From Entoloma clypeatum (taxonomy: Eukaryota; Basidiomycota; Agaricomycetes; Agaricales; Entolomataceae), in contig OY751495.1 in NCBI GenBank assembly GCA_963565915.1, forward strand, positions 4,075,890 through 4,139,889: a DNA stretch of 64,000 bases, given 5' to 3'. The notes under the pieces are model-generated. The model had not been told where the DNA came from. It made no database searches and worked only from the letters and a program-made list of their open reading frames with translations. Position numbers and translations under genes: made by a program. Positions 42,781 through 55,206 of this stretch are shown one piece after another. Within the stretch, counting starts at the first letter, position 1, and every line of letters begins with the position of its first letter.

Positions 42781-43940
42781 ATGTCCTCCTTGACCGTTAA
42801 AACCGGCGTTGTTACGCACCCTTGCCTTCGTGAGTTTATCCCCTCACCTGAAGAGTAACGCGTCATTTTATCTACTTTTGTTATCAGACGTTCGCGATGC
42901 GCACGATGCGCATGTTGTTCTGGAGGCTGTGAGGCTCGGCATATTGCCAATTATTAGACGGCGGCTCCTCTCAAGCGAGAGGGAAGAGCTGAGGAGTGGC
43001 CATATCTACGTCTGGGAAGAAGCTCAGGATGAGGGGGGGCTGCTGCGTTGGACCGACGGCAGGCGATGGTGCTTACCACCCAGTGCCTTTCGGCGCGGAA
43101 CTAGCCTTCACTGACTCAAACTAAAGGTCACAGAGTCGAATGAGGGGTGATTACCTGTTCTACGAAGAGAAAGTGGAGACCACGCAGGAAGAGAGGGATG
43201 CCAAGGCAGCTCGTAGGTTCGTAATTTGTCTCGGACATGGGAACAGGCCATGGCTAACGGCACCCATAGGGCGCGGCGAGCATCGGATCCCAGCGTCATT
43301 CTTCCTCCACCGACCCGCAGGAAGGATAGGCCGTCAAAACCCGACGGTCTCACGAAACAAACGTATTCTGTCACGGTCCATCTTCCGGATTCCAGCGAGC
43401 GTCGCAAATGGCATCTTGTTGCTTATTTTTCTGTGAGGGACCAAACAAAGTTTCTGACGTAGATCTTGTGAATTGACTTGCTTATCTTGGAAGGGAAACG
43501 ATTACACCCGACTCCCGGTCGTCGAGAGCTACGACTATCTCCGAAATATCCACGTGCCACACGGTGTCTTTTTCAGCAGCAAGGTGCTACCAATAAGCCC
43601 GCGAATAGATCGTTATTCTTGCTTCTCGGATGAAAACGAGAACTATGGCGTGGACAGACCCGCTCGACCTGACTACTCCGGATCCCCCACCAGCACATAC
43701 TCTCCCACATCGTCTTCCACGCCACCCTTTCTGACGCCGGCTCCTCCACGCCACAATCACGCTCTACCTACTACCTCTTCGCGCGAAGGAAATCACCCAG
43801 CATTGTTGCCACCTATAACATCGTTTGGGCCACCCTTCCGGCCAGCGCTCCCTCGTCCACATTGTGGCGGACTCACGAATTATGCCCCACTCTCATCAGA
43901 GGACCGCCGAATTTTAGATAGTTTCCGTGTTGTTTTATGA
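42781..43940 (+). CDS. WOPR-domain (Gti1/Pac2 family) transcription regulator (309 aa)
   Basis: Five exons (42781-42829, 42888-43068, 43127-43216, 43270-43432, 43494-43940) join to 930 bases. The first WOPR half reads VRDAHDAHVVLEAVRLGILP then YVWEE and RWTDGRRWSQSRMRGDYLFY. The second half reads KQTYSVTVHLPDSSERRKWH LVAYFS then YTRLPVVESYDYLRNIHVP. The C-terminus is Pro/Ser-rich and ends PLSSEDRRILDSFRVVL, a tail also found in other basidiomycete members. The family (Wor1, Ryp1, Gti1, Pac2) binds DNA and controls morphology, conjugation and nutrient response. The targets here are unknown. Confidence 0.85.
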
Positions 43941-44403
43941 TGCCAGTTCATTTATCACTAGGATCACACGCATGCAAATCTTAATATAAAAGTATGTTCT
44001 GTCAATGCTTTGGCAACCAATTTTCAAAAAAAATGTATCCAAGCTTTCACACGTGAATTTCGTGCGTTTTGTTTTTGGGTGACTCCAAATTTGACTCGTG
44101 TAGACTGCACAGCATCACGGCTACGTCCTCCTTGGAACGGGATCGGGCTGAGGGGGGCATATGCGTCAAATGGTGACCGTGTGGTATGAGCAGCTTCTTC
44201 GGGCAGATCTCGCCAGACCTCCAGCGCATGTCGAGAACCAATTTTCGAGGTCTGGGCCTTGATACTTACGGCAGTCGGTCGTGAATTTAAACGTCCAGTT
44301 TGAGCACTATGCATTAGCCCCAGAGGCCCGATATATTGGAAGGAAACAAGCGAACTCGTGACGTGTCACACTAACTCGTACTTTGTCACCGATATCCGAT
44401 CTG
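43941..44403. other. Intergenic, no gene seen
   Basis: 463 bp between two same-strand genes; presumably terminator and promoter. No distinct motif is claimed. Confidence 0.5.
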
Positions 44404-46459
44404 ATGAAGGAAATTCTCTATGTTCAAGCAGGAAATTTTGCTAATCACGTCGGAACTCACTTTTGGAACACCCAAGACTGCTATCTCGCGGAGGAATGTG
44501 GCGTTGAGTCTTCTCCTCACGATTTTGACGTTTCATTCAGGGAAGGATTTGGAAACTCCGTATGACATCGATTTTCCGTCAGACTTGCGCTGAAATTACA
44601 TCTCAAAAGTTCGTTCCAAGAGTCCTCGTGTTTGATAGGAAAGGTGACCCTCCAGCTGGCACATCATCAGCTTCACGTAGGTGATACAAAGGGATAGACA
44701 ATTTCGGTACTCTTTCGCAACTGGAAGGCACAGACCAGGACGAAGGGTCAGCTATATGGTGAGGCCTCCGATGGTCACCCTGAAAGTCTGTGCAGTTGAC
44801 TTCAATCGCGTCACACAGGGATGGCAGTGTGGCGGTTTACAGCCAAAAACCAATCCCACCCAGAGTATATCAACCCGGACAAGAACCTTGTACTTCTGAT
44901 GGCGTCGACACCCTGAGTGACAGCGTGAAGAATTGGTCGGATTTCAACCGCGTTGATTATACCCCTAGATCATTGCAAAAGGTATCCGCTGATTGGGGAT
45001 GTCTGGAAGGAGATTGGAGAGGGGGCCAAGGCTTGTTTTCGCGATATGATGATGTGAGATATCAAACGTCGCCACCGCACATCTAGCCCGTCATCATCGT
45101 TATTCAGGATAATGGCTTGATGGAAGGATCTGTCCGATTGTTCCTCGAAGAGTGTGATTCTCCACAGGTGACTTTTATCTTTCCTGATCGACCCGAAGTG
45201 CCACTGAAATGTTTCGTCAGGGAATGCAAATCATGAATGATACGGCAGATTTCGGGGGGTTCCTTAGCTCCTTCTTGACGTCGTTCCACGATGAATTTAT
45301 GAAGCTTCCCTCTTTGGTTATACCCCTCCTTTCCACCCGCCTCTCACGAGGTGTGGATGTCGATGATGTGAGCTTAATAGTTTTAAACTCTGTCAGGGTA
45401 CGTTTACGAGTTTGTTTCAGCATCAGGGGATTAAGAAAGTCATAAACGACGCCCTTTATCTCCGCAGCCTTAACGAGCTTGCGTCAATAACGATTCCCAT
45501 CCAGTCGCCTAGCTCTTGGCCTTCTGATATCTGGCCTTCATCGCTCTCGGCTGACGTATGCCCGAATTTACCTCGCGACTCTATGGCTGACTGGATCATC
45601 TGATCTGACCAGCCCAGGAGCCTTTATCATAACTCAGCTATCCTTTCTGCGCATATAGAGACAGTCACACTTCCCCTCCGGTTCGCATCTCCTTCGCCTC
45701 TAAACTCCTCATCGTCACTAACTGAGGGTACAAAGACTAAAAAGCCCTAGGATTGATGTCGCAAGTCTATCGGGTCATCTGAATTGGCGAGGGACGGCTT
45801 CCTCATTTGGAGAGCTGGCCGGTGTTTTCCCCATTTCATCCACCAAAACATTTGGGGAGTCCTTGGCGAACTTCTCGTCCCCTTATTCCAATGCAGTGAG
45901 TCAGTTTACGAACAGCTATTCTCTATTGTATCCTTATGTTGGGAAATTACACAGGACGACAAGAAGCACCACCGCCAAATTTCCCGACTGGATGTTACCC
46001 GAGGTTTCTCTCCGCAAGGTGTATCAGCTTACGAACGATGGCGTTCTGGGCCATCCCTTCAGCATACGAATGTCTCAAGGTACGTATATGGAGAGTTCCT
46101 ATCGACCTTCTAATTGCTTATGCATGCGAAGCATCCAAGCCATGCCCTATCCTATTCCCACGTCATATCCTTCTTTCTTCAAAATCGGCGAGGATCGCAC
46201 TCGATTTCCACATCGTGGGATTCGTGAGATGGCGATGTTCTCTTCCGTCTCGACGGGAACGAGTACATCTGACCTGTTTTACGAACTCGCGATCACGCTC
46301 GAGACCTGTATGAAGAGGAGATTGCTGACGGAGGCCCTGATTGAAGGCGATGACCTCAGGGAGCTCGTTTCTGACTTGTGGACCCTCCGCGACACGTTTG
46401 GCAATGAAGACGATGAGGGATCAGCGATGGCAACGGGTGTTTTCGGAGAAGATGAATGA
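44404..46459 (+). CDS. DML1: Misato/DML1 family tubulin-like protein
   Basis: Starts MKEILYVQAGNFANHVGTHF WNTQ, the tubulin-like N-terminal segment of Misato/Dml1, then DFDVSFREGF and PRVLVFDRKDNFGTL. Exons fixed from splice sites are 44404-44559, 44583-44643, 44698-44758, 44819-45053, 45108-45167, 45221-45367 and 45427-45555. Later exons carry GMQIMNDTADFGGFLSSFL (the Misato segment II core), SLYHNSAILSAHIETVTLP, LDVTRGFSPQGVSAYERW and AYPIPTSYPSFF. The C-terminus is an acidic tail ending VFGEDE. The C-terminal exon joins are approximate. Dml1/Misato acts in mitochondrial distribution and inheritance; it may bind nucleotide like tubulin. Confidence 0.85.
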
Positions 46460-48343
46460 AATGTGCTCAAGAGGTTCTTCATCGGCGGGAGTCAATATGT
46501 ATTTCCACGATAATCGAAACCGTCGATATAAACCCCAGTTTCATTCATTTTATGATATTCCGTCTCTTTTCTTAAAATTTGATCGCTCTCTTGAACCAAA
46601 TAAATTGAACGAATTCATGCGTCAACCTGAAGGGATATGGAGCTACGTAACTGAAAATCACGACCTTGGCTTAAGTGGGCCTCTTGGGCGCGATGTCTTC
46701 CCACATGGAAGATTTGGGATCTGTTCTCGGGGTAGGCTTCCTGGGACAATCGTAAGAGACGCCTTGCTCCCACGTCTGCGAGGTTCTCAGTCGGTCGGTA
46801 TCGGGAGGGTGGGTCGCATGGCGCGTTGGGAGGGCCTCAGGTATCAGTGAATGCCGAAGATTCTCCCTAACCCGCGTTGATGAGTCCGTTCGGTCTCCAC
46901 ACCTTCCTTCCTTCCATCCCACCGAGTCAGTTTTTTTAGGATGGCGCTTCGCAACGCGACAGTCGGTGGCTGTTTTTACAAAGTCGTCGTTTTTTCGCAC
47001 CGTATTCTGAAACATGGAAATATATTCATGCCGATCGATTCCGGCGTCGAGGGCGGACATGCAATCAACGTGGTGTTATCTTTCTGCCTATCAAGGAATG
47101 AAAATAGGATTGGAAGGTTGGAGCGGCTTACTTCGGATTTATTGTCCTAGTGACATCAAGAAAGGCTGTATCAGGATTGTAGTCGGAAGCGTTTAATATT
47201 TGGCGAGAAGGATTATGTGGACGTACGGAATAAATGCGGGGGAAAATAGATCAGACGGTGTGTGTGTCGGGTGCTGAACGTGCACCTGGGTTGGAAGATG
47301 GCTGGAGGGATGTGAAGTGGCGAGACCGGGGGGAAACACCACGATTTTGGAACATTATCGGTCACCAGTCGCTAACTTGGACGCTGAGCAAAAGAAGCCG
47401 ATGATCGGCTTAGATATAGAATGAATCCTGATGGGGCGAAGCAATCTAGATGGAGAAGGAAGTGATCGGTGAACTGGCCGCAACCCTTAGAGGTAAGCTG
47501 CGGGGGACGGGGCTTCGCTCTCGTCAAAGGAGAGCGAGATCCGATGATGGTAGGCCAGCGGAGATGAGGGATTGAGTTATTCTGCGGAGACGATACGAGC
47601 TGCCCTCACCTTGCTTCGAATCCCCAAATTCCTTGTGTCTATTTCGGAATGAAGTCGGGTTCAGAAGATTAAAACTGGGGTTGGTTCCTCATCGTCGAAG
47701 CGAAAAGGTTCATGTCGGACAACGGTCAGACGTCGTTGGGTGCTGAGCATCAAGGGCTTGAGCCAGTTACGGTATTTGAGAATTCCTATGACACTTGAAT
47801 ATGCGTTGCGTGGAACGGTCAAGAAGGGACTGTACGTATTAGTAGTTTGATGCCGGAAGTAAGGAGCGAGAATGCAGAGATACTGGGGTCGTCTGAGGGC
47901 ATATCGTGCCAAGAGGTGAAAGATGGATCAAATGGAAGACGGGAGCGAGTCGTGACACCTTTGTATCGTGGGGTTAGGGTCGTAATACGGTGAGGCTGCA
48001 ATATGCGATACATCTGGAACACCCCGGGTTGGGATAAAAGATCGCAGGGGCAAATGTATGAACTGTTGGAGCGAAAGGGTCCAATCAACACCAACCCCTA
48101 CGCTCGACTAACATGCCTTGAGCACCGCCGACAATTGACGTATCGATATTAGATCCGCATTGCAGTGCAGGTCAGAAATGTACGAGTCCTAAAATAGCGG
48201 TGTTACTTTTGTTATCCTGCTTAGTCATCAACACGTGTTGACAGGGTTGTGCGGTAGAAAGACGCCCAAGGAACTTAATCCTTTCCTCATCGCCTCCCCC
48301 ACGGCGGCGGTTCCATCGTTCTTAGACCAGGTCGACGACGACG
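46460..48343. other. Intergenic, no gene seen
   Basis: 1.9 kb between DML1 and the histidine kinase. No supportable coding sequence or repeat. Confidence 0.45.
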
Positions 48344-51300
48344 ATGACAACATCTCCCACCGATACCCCTGACCCGGATGTCTTCCGGACGTACTTGCTG
48401 CGCGTGCTCTCGAACGAGGGGTCGGAGAAGGCGATTGGGTCCTACGATGGACCACGAGATTGGAAGACGGACGCTATACTGGAGGGTTTGGGGAGATTGA
48501 TGATGAATACGGGGAGAAAGTTGGACGGAGTTGCAGATGGAGCTGTGGTTGAGAATGGGCATGCTAACGAGACAAGGCATGATCTCGCTGTGAGTCTTTC
48601 TTTGGCGTTCTCTCGTCTTTCCTGTTTCTGACGGACAGATAGGTGCTTCCCGCTTGGACCAATTGTCCCCGATGTGGCCGTCCACCACCACCGTCAAGTG
48701 TAGAGCCCCTGTCGTTCTCATCGATGGAGGAAGAACTCATGTACCTGCGCTCGCAGAGGGAAGAGCTACACAGCCTCAAGGAGCAGGTGCAAGAGCTGCA
48801 GCTGCTGAAGGACCAGGTCCAGGACGTGGCCAGGGTGTGTAACGCTGTCGCACGAGGAGATCTGAGCCAGAAGATCACCGTCGTCGTCCAAGGCGTGGTC
48901 ATGGTCCAACTCAAGGACGTAATCAACACCATGGTCGATAAATTGGGTCAGTTCGCAAAGGAGGTCACCAGAGTTTCCCAGGAAGTTGGTACGGAAGGGT
49001 ATGTTCCCAGATTATCTTCACGCCCCGTCAATATATCAATATCAGTCGTTTTCAGCAAACTCGGTGGTCAAGCGCTGGTACTCGATGTCGAGGGCACTTG
49101 GCGTGAACTGACTGGCGTGGTCAACAAACTGGCGGCAAACCTCACGAATCAGGTCCGGTCCATCGCTCTCGTCACGAAAGCTGTCGCCCTCGGCGACTTG
49201 TCCAAGCAGATCGAGGTCGACGCCCGCGGCGAGATCCTTGATCTCAAAAACACTGTTAATGGAATGGTTATCAGGTTGGCCTTGCTCCTTACTGGCCTGA
49301 TGTTTCTTGACGGTTTTATCTCCAGGTTGAGAGCTCTTGCCGCCGAAGTCACTCGGGTTACCCTGGAGGTTGGAAGTCAAGGCAAGTTGGGTGGCCAAGC
49401 TCACGTCCCCGACGTTGAAGGGGTCTGGTTCGAGTTGGTCAGAAATGTACGTGCCCCCCTCCTTCCTTCCGCGATCAAGTTGTTCTGAATATTCCCCAGG
49501 TCAATCGCATGTGTTCATCGCTCACCGACCAAGTCCGCTCTATTGCCGTCGTCACCACCGCCGTTGCGCGAGGCGATCTGACCCAGAAAATTGAAATCTC
49601 TGTCGAAGGCGAAATGGCGACACTCAAAGGTATGTCTGATACGTTTCTCTTATTTTTCATACGTGACATGTATTTATGTTTAGGGACCGTCAATTCCATG
49701 GTGGACCAGCTTTCCGCGTTTGCGTCAGAAGTCACGCGAGTCGCTCTTGAGGTCGGAACCCAAGGTATCCTCGGCGGCCAAGCGAAGGTTGATGGTGTTC
49801 AGGGCACATGGGCTGATCTAACACGTAACGTGAATGTACGTCATTCTTCTCTTGCTTTCGCTCTTGGAGCTAATGTCCCTTCTCAGAAAATGGCTTCCAA
49901 TTTGACAGACCAAGTGCGCTCCATCTCCGAGGTTACCAAGGCCGTCGCCCTCGGAGACCTCAGCAAGCTCGTCAACGTAGATGTCCAGGGAGAGATGTTG
50001 GATCTCAAGATGACCGTCAACTCCATGGTGGCTCAGCTGAGCACATTGGCGAACGAAGTCACTCGAGTTAGCTTGGAAGTAGGGACACAGGGTATCTTGG
50101 GGGGACAAGCTTTCGTGCCGGAAGTCCAGGGGATGTGGAAGGTTCGCCTGCCGCATTTATATAATCCGTTATTGTTACTGATCTTCGGGCGCAGGTCCTT
50201 ACCGACAATGTCAACCTCATGGCCATGAACCTCACCAACCAGGTCCGCTCGATCGCCGAGGTTACGAAAGCTGTAGCTGGTGGGGATTTGACGAAGAAGA
50301 TCGAGGTCGACGTCCGCGGCGAGATTTTGGAGCTCAAGGAGACCGTCAACAAGATGACCGAGAGCCTGAGTGTGTTTGCCGATGAGGTGACAAGAGTCGC
50401 AAGGGAAGTCGGAACGGAGGGAAGATTGGGGGGACAAGCGAGGGTCACGAACGTGGGAGGGACCTGGAAGGATCTGACGGACAACGTGAATGTCATGGCT
50501 GCGAACGTATGTATCCTCCACCATCTGCCTTTGAGGATTGACTGAATAACGTGGTGTAGTTGACGCTGCAAGTCCGAACCATTGCTGTTGCAACGGTGAG
50601 TACAGTCTTTCGACGTTGCTCTGCCTTTTGACTGACGAACGAGCCAGACTGCTGTGGCTCGTGGAGACCTCACGCAAAAGATCACAGGAGTGTCGGTCTC
50701 TGGGGAGATGTTGTCTCTCGTCAACACCATCAACGACATGATTGGTCAACTCGCCATCTTCGCCAAGGAGGTCAAGAAGGTTGCTCGCGAGGTCGGAACT
50801 GAGGGAAAGCTCGGAGTTCAGGCAGAGGTGGGGAACGTGCAGGGCATCTGGCAGGAGATCACGTAGGTGTCTCCGCCTTCCTCGGCTTTGCCTATCCTTT
50901 GCTCATCATCTTGTTAGACTCTCTGTCAACACCATGGCTGGCAATTTGACGACACAAGTCCGTGGGTTCGCCCAGATCTCTGCGGCCGCAATGGATGGTG
51001 ATTTCACGAGGTTCATCACGGTCGAGGCGAGCGGGGAGATGGACTCCTTGAAAACGCAAATCAATCAGATGGTGTTCAACTTGAGAGATAGCATCCAGAA
51101 GAATACAGCCGCGAGGGAAGCCGCGGAGTTGGCGAATAGGAGTAAGAGCGAATTCTTGGCCAATATGTCGCACGAAATTCGGTGAGTCATGCGTCTCGTC
51201 AGAGTTCATGTCTGACGACGAAATTTTTCCAGGACTCCCATGAACGGCATCATCGGAATGACGGAGCTCACGCTGGATAGTGACCTGAACCGATCGCAGA

Positions 51301-53159
51301 GGGAGAGTCTGTTGCTGGTCCACAGTTTGGCGCGGTCGTTGCTCTTGATCATCGACGACATCTTGGACATCTCAAAGAGTACGTCGCTCCCTTGTTTGAT
51401 TGCCCTCGCATCTAAGGCCGTCACAGTTGAGGCTGGTCGTATGACCATGGAAGCCGTCTCTTACTCTCTTCGTCAAACGGTCTTTGGCATCCTCAAGACT
51501 CTTGTCGTCCGTGCCTCGCAGAACAACCTTGATCTCACGTACGACGTGGAGCCTGACATCCCGGACCAGCTCATCGGCGACTCGCTTCGCCTTCGTCAGG
51601 TCATCACCAACCTCGTCGGCAATGCCATCAAGTTCACTCCAAGCAAGGTCTCGAGGAAGGGACACGTCGCCCTCAGTTGTCGTCTGCTCGCCCTTGATGA
51701 TCAGAGCGTCACTCTCGAGTTTTGTGTCATGGATACAGGAATCGGAATTGCGAAAGACAAGCTGAACTTGATATTTGACACCTTTTGTCAGGCGGATGGG
51801 TCGACGACACGGGTACGTCTCCCTCTCCCCCTCTCTTTCCTGTCGTCCAGGCATTGACGCTTTCACGCAGGAGTACGGTGGTACAGGCCTGGGGCTTTCT
51901 ATCTCGAAACGGCTCGTGTCCCTTATGCAGGGCAACATGTGGGTCGAGAGCGAGGTATCCAAAGGAAGCAAGTTCTTCTTCACCATCACCTCGCAGATCA
52001 GCCAGAGTTCGATCGAGAGCACCTTGTCCAAGATGTCGCCGTTTTCCAAACGGACGATTCTGTTCGTGGATACGTTGTTTGATACAACGGGTGTCGTAGA
52101 CAGAATCAAGGAGCTGGGGTTGAGGCCGTTCGTGGTGCACACGGTCAGTGAGGTGGCGGACAAGGATAAGTGTCCGCACATTGATACCATTGTGGTGGAT
52201 TCGTTGAGCGTGGTACGTGATTCGACCTGGTAAATGTCGAAATCGTCTTGCTGATCGAGTCACGGTGTAGACCGAATGTATTCGCGAATATGAACACCTA
52301 CGATATATCCCGATTGTCCTCCTTGCACCGTCCATGCCGCGCTTGAATCGTAGGTCCTCGTTATCGTTCGTGGGGCATTCCTACTTACGAGATCGTGAAT
52401 CCTACAGTTAAGTGGTGCCTTGACAACAGTATCAGCTCTCAAGTCACAACTCCCGTCAATGCTCAGGACCTTGCATCAGCGCTTATTTCGGCGCTGGAGT
52501 CCAATACTGTCAGCCCCGTCTCCGCCCCCAATGATGTCGTCTTCGACATCCTCCTCGCCGAGGACAACCTCGTCAATCAGAAGCTGGCCGTAAAGATTCT
52601 CGAAAAGTACGGACACACGGTCGAGATCGCGGAGAATGGGAGTCTCGCGGTGGATGCTTTCAAGGGGCGAGTTGCGCAGGGAAAGCCGTTTGATATCATC
52701 CTCGTGCGTCGCTATTTCTGTTGGTTGAGATTTTGTTCGATCATGATATCTTCCTCGTGGTGTCAGATGGATGTTTCCATGCCGTTCATGGGCGGAATGG
52801 AGGCAACGGAACTCATCAGGTCGTATGAGATGCACCGTGGTCTCTCGCCGACTCCGATTATTGCCTTGACCGCCCACGCGAGTATGTCCACTTCTTTTGC
52901 TTTCCTTTGAGTAGTTGCTGACGTCAACCTGACAGTGATTGGCGATCGTGAACGTTGTCTCCAGGCAGGAATGGACGATCATATTACGAGTGGGTGGCCA
53001 TGTTCTCTTTCCAAGAGTGCTTCGACTCATGTTGTACGAACAGAGCCCCTGCGGCGCGGGGACCTTCTGAATTCGATTAACAAGTTGGCTGGGGAAAGAG
53101 GTGCTTCAAAACACCTTTTCATCCGTAGACCTCGCTTGGTCACTCAAGGTTATTCCTAG
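48344..53159 (+). CDS. NIK1: Group III hybrid histidine kinase (Nik1/Os-1 type)
   Basis: Cytosolic osmosensing kinase acting upstream of the Hog1 MAPK route. After an N-terminal acidic region and a coiled-coil ([20 protein letters not shown]), seven HAMP repeats of about 92 residues follow. Each is marked by a V(A)xGDL-type core: [60 protein letters not shown] and [10 protein letters not shown]. The H-box is SHEIRTPMNG (catalytic His, split by an intron at R/T). The ATPase has [15 protein letters not shown] and GGTGLGLSI. The C-terminal receiver has DILLAEDN, the phospho-acceptor Asp in [11 protein letters not shown] and the Lys in ITKPL, rebuilt by the last intron. Many short introns. No membrane segment. 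The family is the known target pathway of dicarboximide and phenylpyrrole fungicides. Confidence 0.95.
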
Positions 53160-53599
53160 TAGTTTCATTTGGCAACCTGCTCAGCCGCCGAGCCCGACGA
53201 GATCACTCTAATAACCGCTAACTGCATTCAGAGCATTCGTGGTCTTTATTCCCCTCCGCGGCATATTCCCCTTCCCTTCTGCATCCTCGCCATTTTCGTG
53301 GAACCTACTTTTCTCATTTACCATGTAATATGTTGCTCTCATCTCGTGCTCCATCTTGACTTTAATCTCTGCGCACCTTCACAATTGTAACTGTAATACG
53401 ATGCTATCTATTCCGATGACACTGTCTTGGCGACTTTTCTGAAAGATGGTGTGACAAAGATGTTCCCGACTCGGAGACTGTTCGCCCGCAGGCTGATATT
53501 CTCTTCTAGAGCTGTTTTGCCTCCAAGAGCTGTTTTATGTGTAGATTTGACACTATCGACTCCCATCAAAGTCGATAGGTAGATGTTCGAGATAGGTTA
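53160..53599. other. Intergenic, no gene seen
   Basis: 3' flank of the kinase and 5' edge of the mannosyltransferase relic. Nothing further seen. Confidence 0.5.
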
Positions 53600-54112
53600 A
53601 GTAGCCACGTCATCCCCGACCTCTTCGCCACCCTCTTCCGTGTCGCCGCCATCCTCGGCTACCAGAACGTCTATGTTTCCATCTACGAAAACAGCTTCAC
53701 CGACTAGACCAAGGCCCCCCTCCGCATCGTCACCCATAGCGTCGGCATGCGCATCACAATCCGCACCTCCATGCGCACCCGTGGCGCATTCAACCACCCT
53801 ATTGAGTATATCGCCGAGGTCCGCAACTCCGCCTTCGTCCCCCTCCACGAGCTAAGCGACGCCGAGGGCGAGTACTTTGACTCCATCGTCTTCATGAACA
53901 ATGGCCTCCCCTGCGTTGACGACCTCTCCGAGTTCATCTATCAGAGCAGAGGCAACAACGCCGGCATCACATGCGCCGCGGACTACATGTACCACGACGA
54001 GATTGGCGACCCCGTCTTCTACGACAACTGGGTCGCACGCGATATCAACAGCATGTCAACGTGGTTTGTTAAAGCACGGTTCCGTAGCCAAACTGGCAAA
54101 GGTGCCCTATGA
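53600..54112 (+). pseudogene. CAP59/CMT1-like alpha-1,3-mannosyltransferase relic
   Basis: One plus-strand frame reads SHVIPDLFATLFRVAAILGY then NVYVSIYENSFTD, a TAG stop near 53704-53706, then TKAPLRIVTHS and on through IEYIAEVRNSAF, FDSIVFMNNGLPCVDDLSEF, GITCAADYMYHDE and FYDNWVARDINS to TGA at 54112. This is the core of the cryptococcal mannosyltransferase 1 family (Pfam CAP59_mtransfer): DxD-like centre, IYQSRxNNAGITCAAD and YDxWVARD. The N-terminal membrane anchor and the C-terminal third are missing, and there is an internal stop. It is therefore a fragment, not a working gene. The living family adds mannose in the Golgi. Confidence 0.75.
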
Positions 54113-54489
54113 TAAGATTGCTTCGTAATTTCCCTGTCCTCTCCAAAGTAAAATTCATGAAGTAAACATGAAGCTATCTGCTCTACCAAAAGCTGACATG
54201 TCGAAATTCATTTTCCGCCGCGGTGGTTCAAGCAGATGCTCTCTCTTTCGTTGTCCTCCTAACAAGGATTAATGGATCTGAATGCTTGGCAAAGGAGACA
54301 TAAAGATGGCCGTGTCCCACCTGGGACCGCGACGACGATGCAAGGTTAAAGTAAGTCGTCCATTCACCTACATGGTCAGAACTACAATCAACTTCATACT
54401 CAATCGAGTCTTTAAAGCTTGATGGTCCATGCGCATTCGACGGCACCCAACCGAATACTTTTCAACCAGGTATTAAAACGGTGGACAGA

Positions 54490-54966
54490 TTATTGCCATG
54501 TCATGTAATCTTCTCCGTTTTCAAGTCGCGACCAACATAGAACCCCCTGCGATTCAGGATGACTACACCAGCGAAAGATGTGTCGAGGGTTACTACCGGC
54601 TTGAGTCGGATTCATGTGCCAGCGGCTCGGAACATGGAAGAATGGTAGATTGTGATTTATGGGACTGGTTTCTGATACATGACAAAATGCCTCAGGCTCA
54701 GCATCTAGGGACAATCCAATCTTTGCAGGATAGACTCTATTTCCCGGGAGCGGGGCAGGCAGGTGTAGGGTGAAGAGAACTGCGGCAGCCACCGCCACGG
54801 CGGCGGACGAGCTATGTTTCTAAAATTCAACCTCATATTGGCAGATCTAGGTGGATGACGTACGGTGGTGATTTCCAAGTCGTCCGAAGACAGAAAAAGC
54901 TGCGACGGCGCTCATAGCGCGGAGAGCGATGAAAAAGATGAGAGTGAGGGAGAACTTGAAATGCAT
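54490..54966 (-). CDS. Possible small secreted protein (start only firm)
   Basis: An ATG at 54964-54966 on the minus strand opens MHFKFSLTLIFFIALRAMSA VAAFSVFG, a convincing signal peptide. A GTACGT donor follows at the codons for HH. The next open stretch (to 54490) is compositionally plain, and I could not find an in-frame splice, because the nearest acceptor runs into TAG. It may be a short secreted protein or a relic. Confidence 0.28.
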
Positions 54967-55206
54967 ATCGGAATCGCGAGGGTTTGTTGATTGCTGTAAC
55001 TCGAACACTTGTTGGGTGGAAGCTGAGGGGATTACTTGCCACTGGCTCCTTTTTAACCAGTGAGTTGTTAGCACTGCCGTCATTATGTTGCGTACTGCGC
55101 TTTTATAGTCGGCTGACTCAAACTTCTCCCTTCCAACTGTGACTCATATGTCACAAGGTGGTTATCGCGTGACTGATGTGATCGCCACAGTAAGTCCTCG
55201 ACAGTG

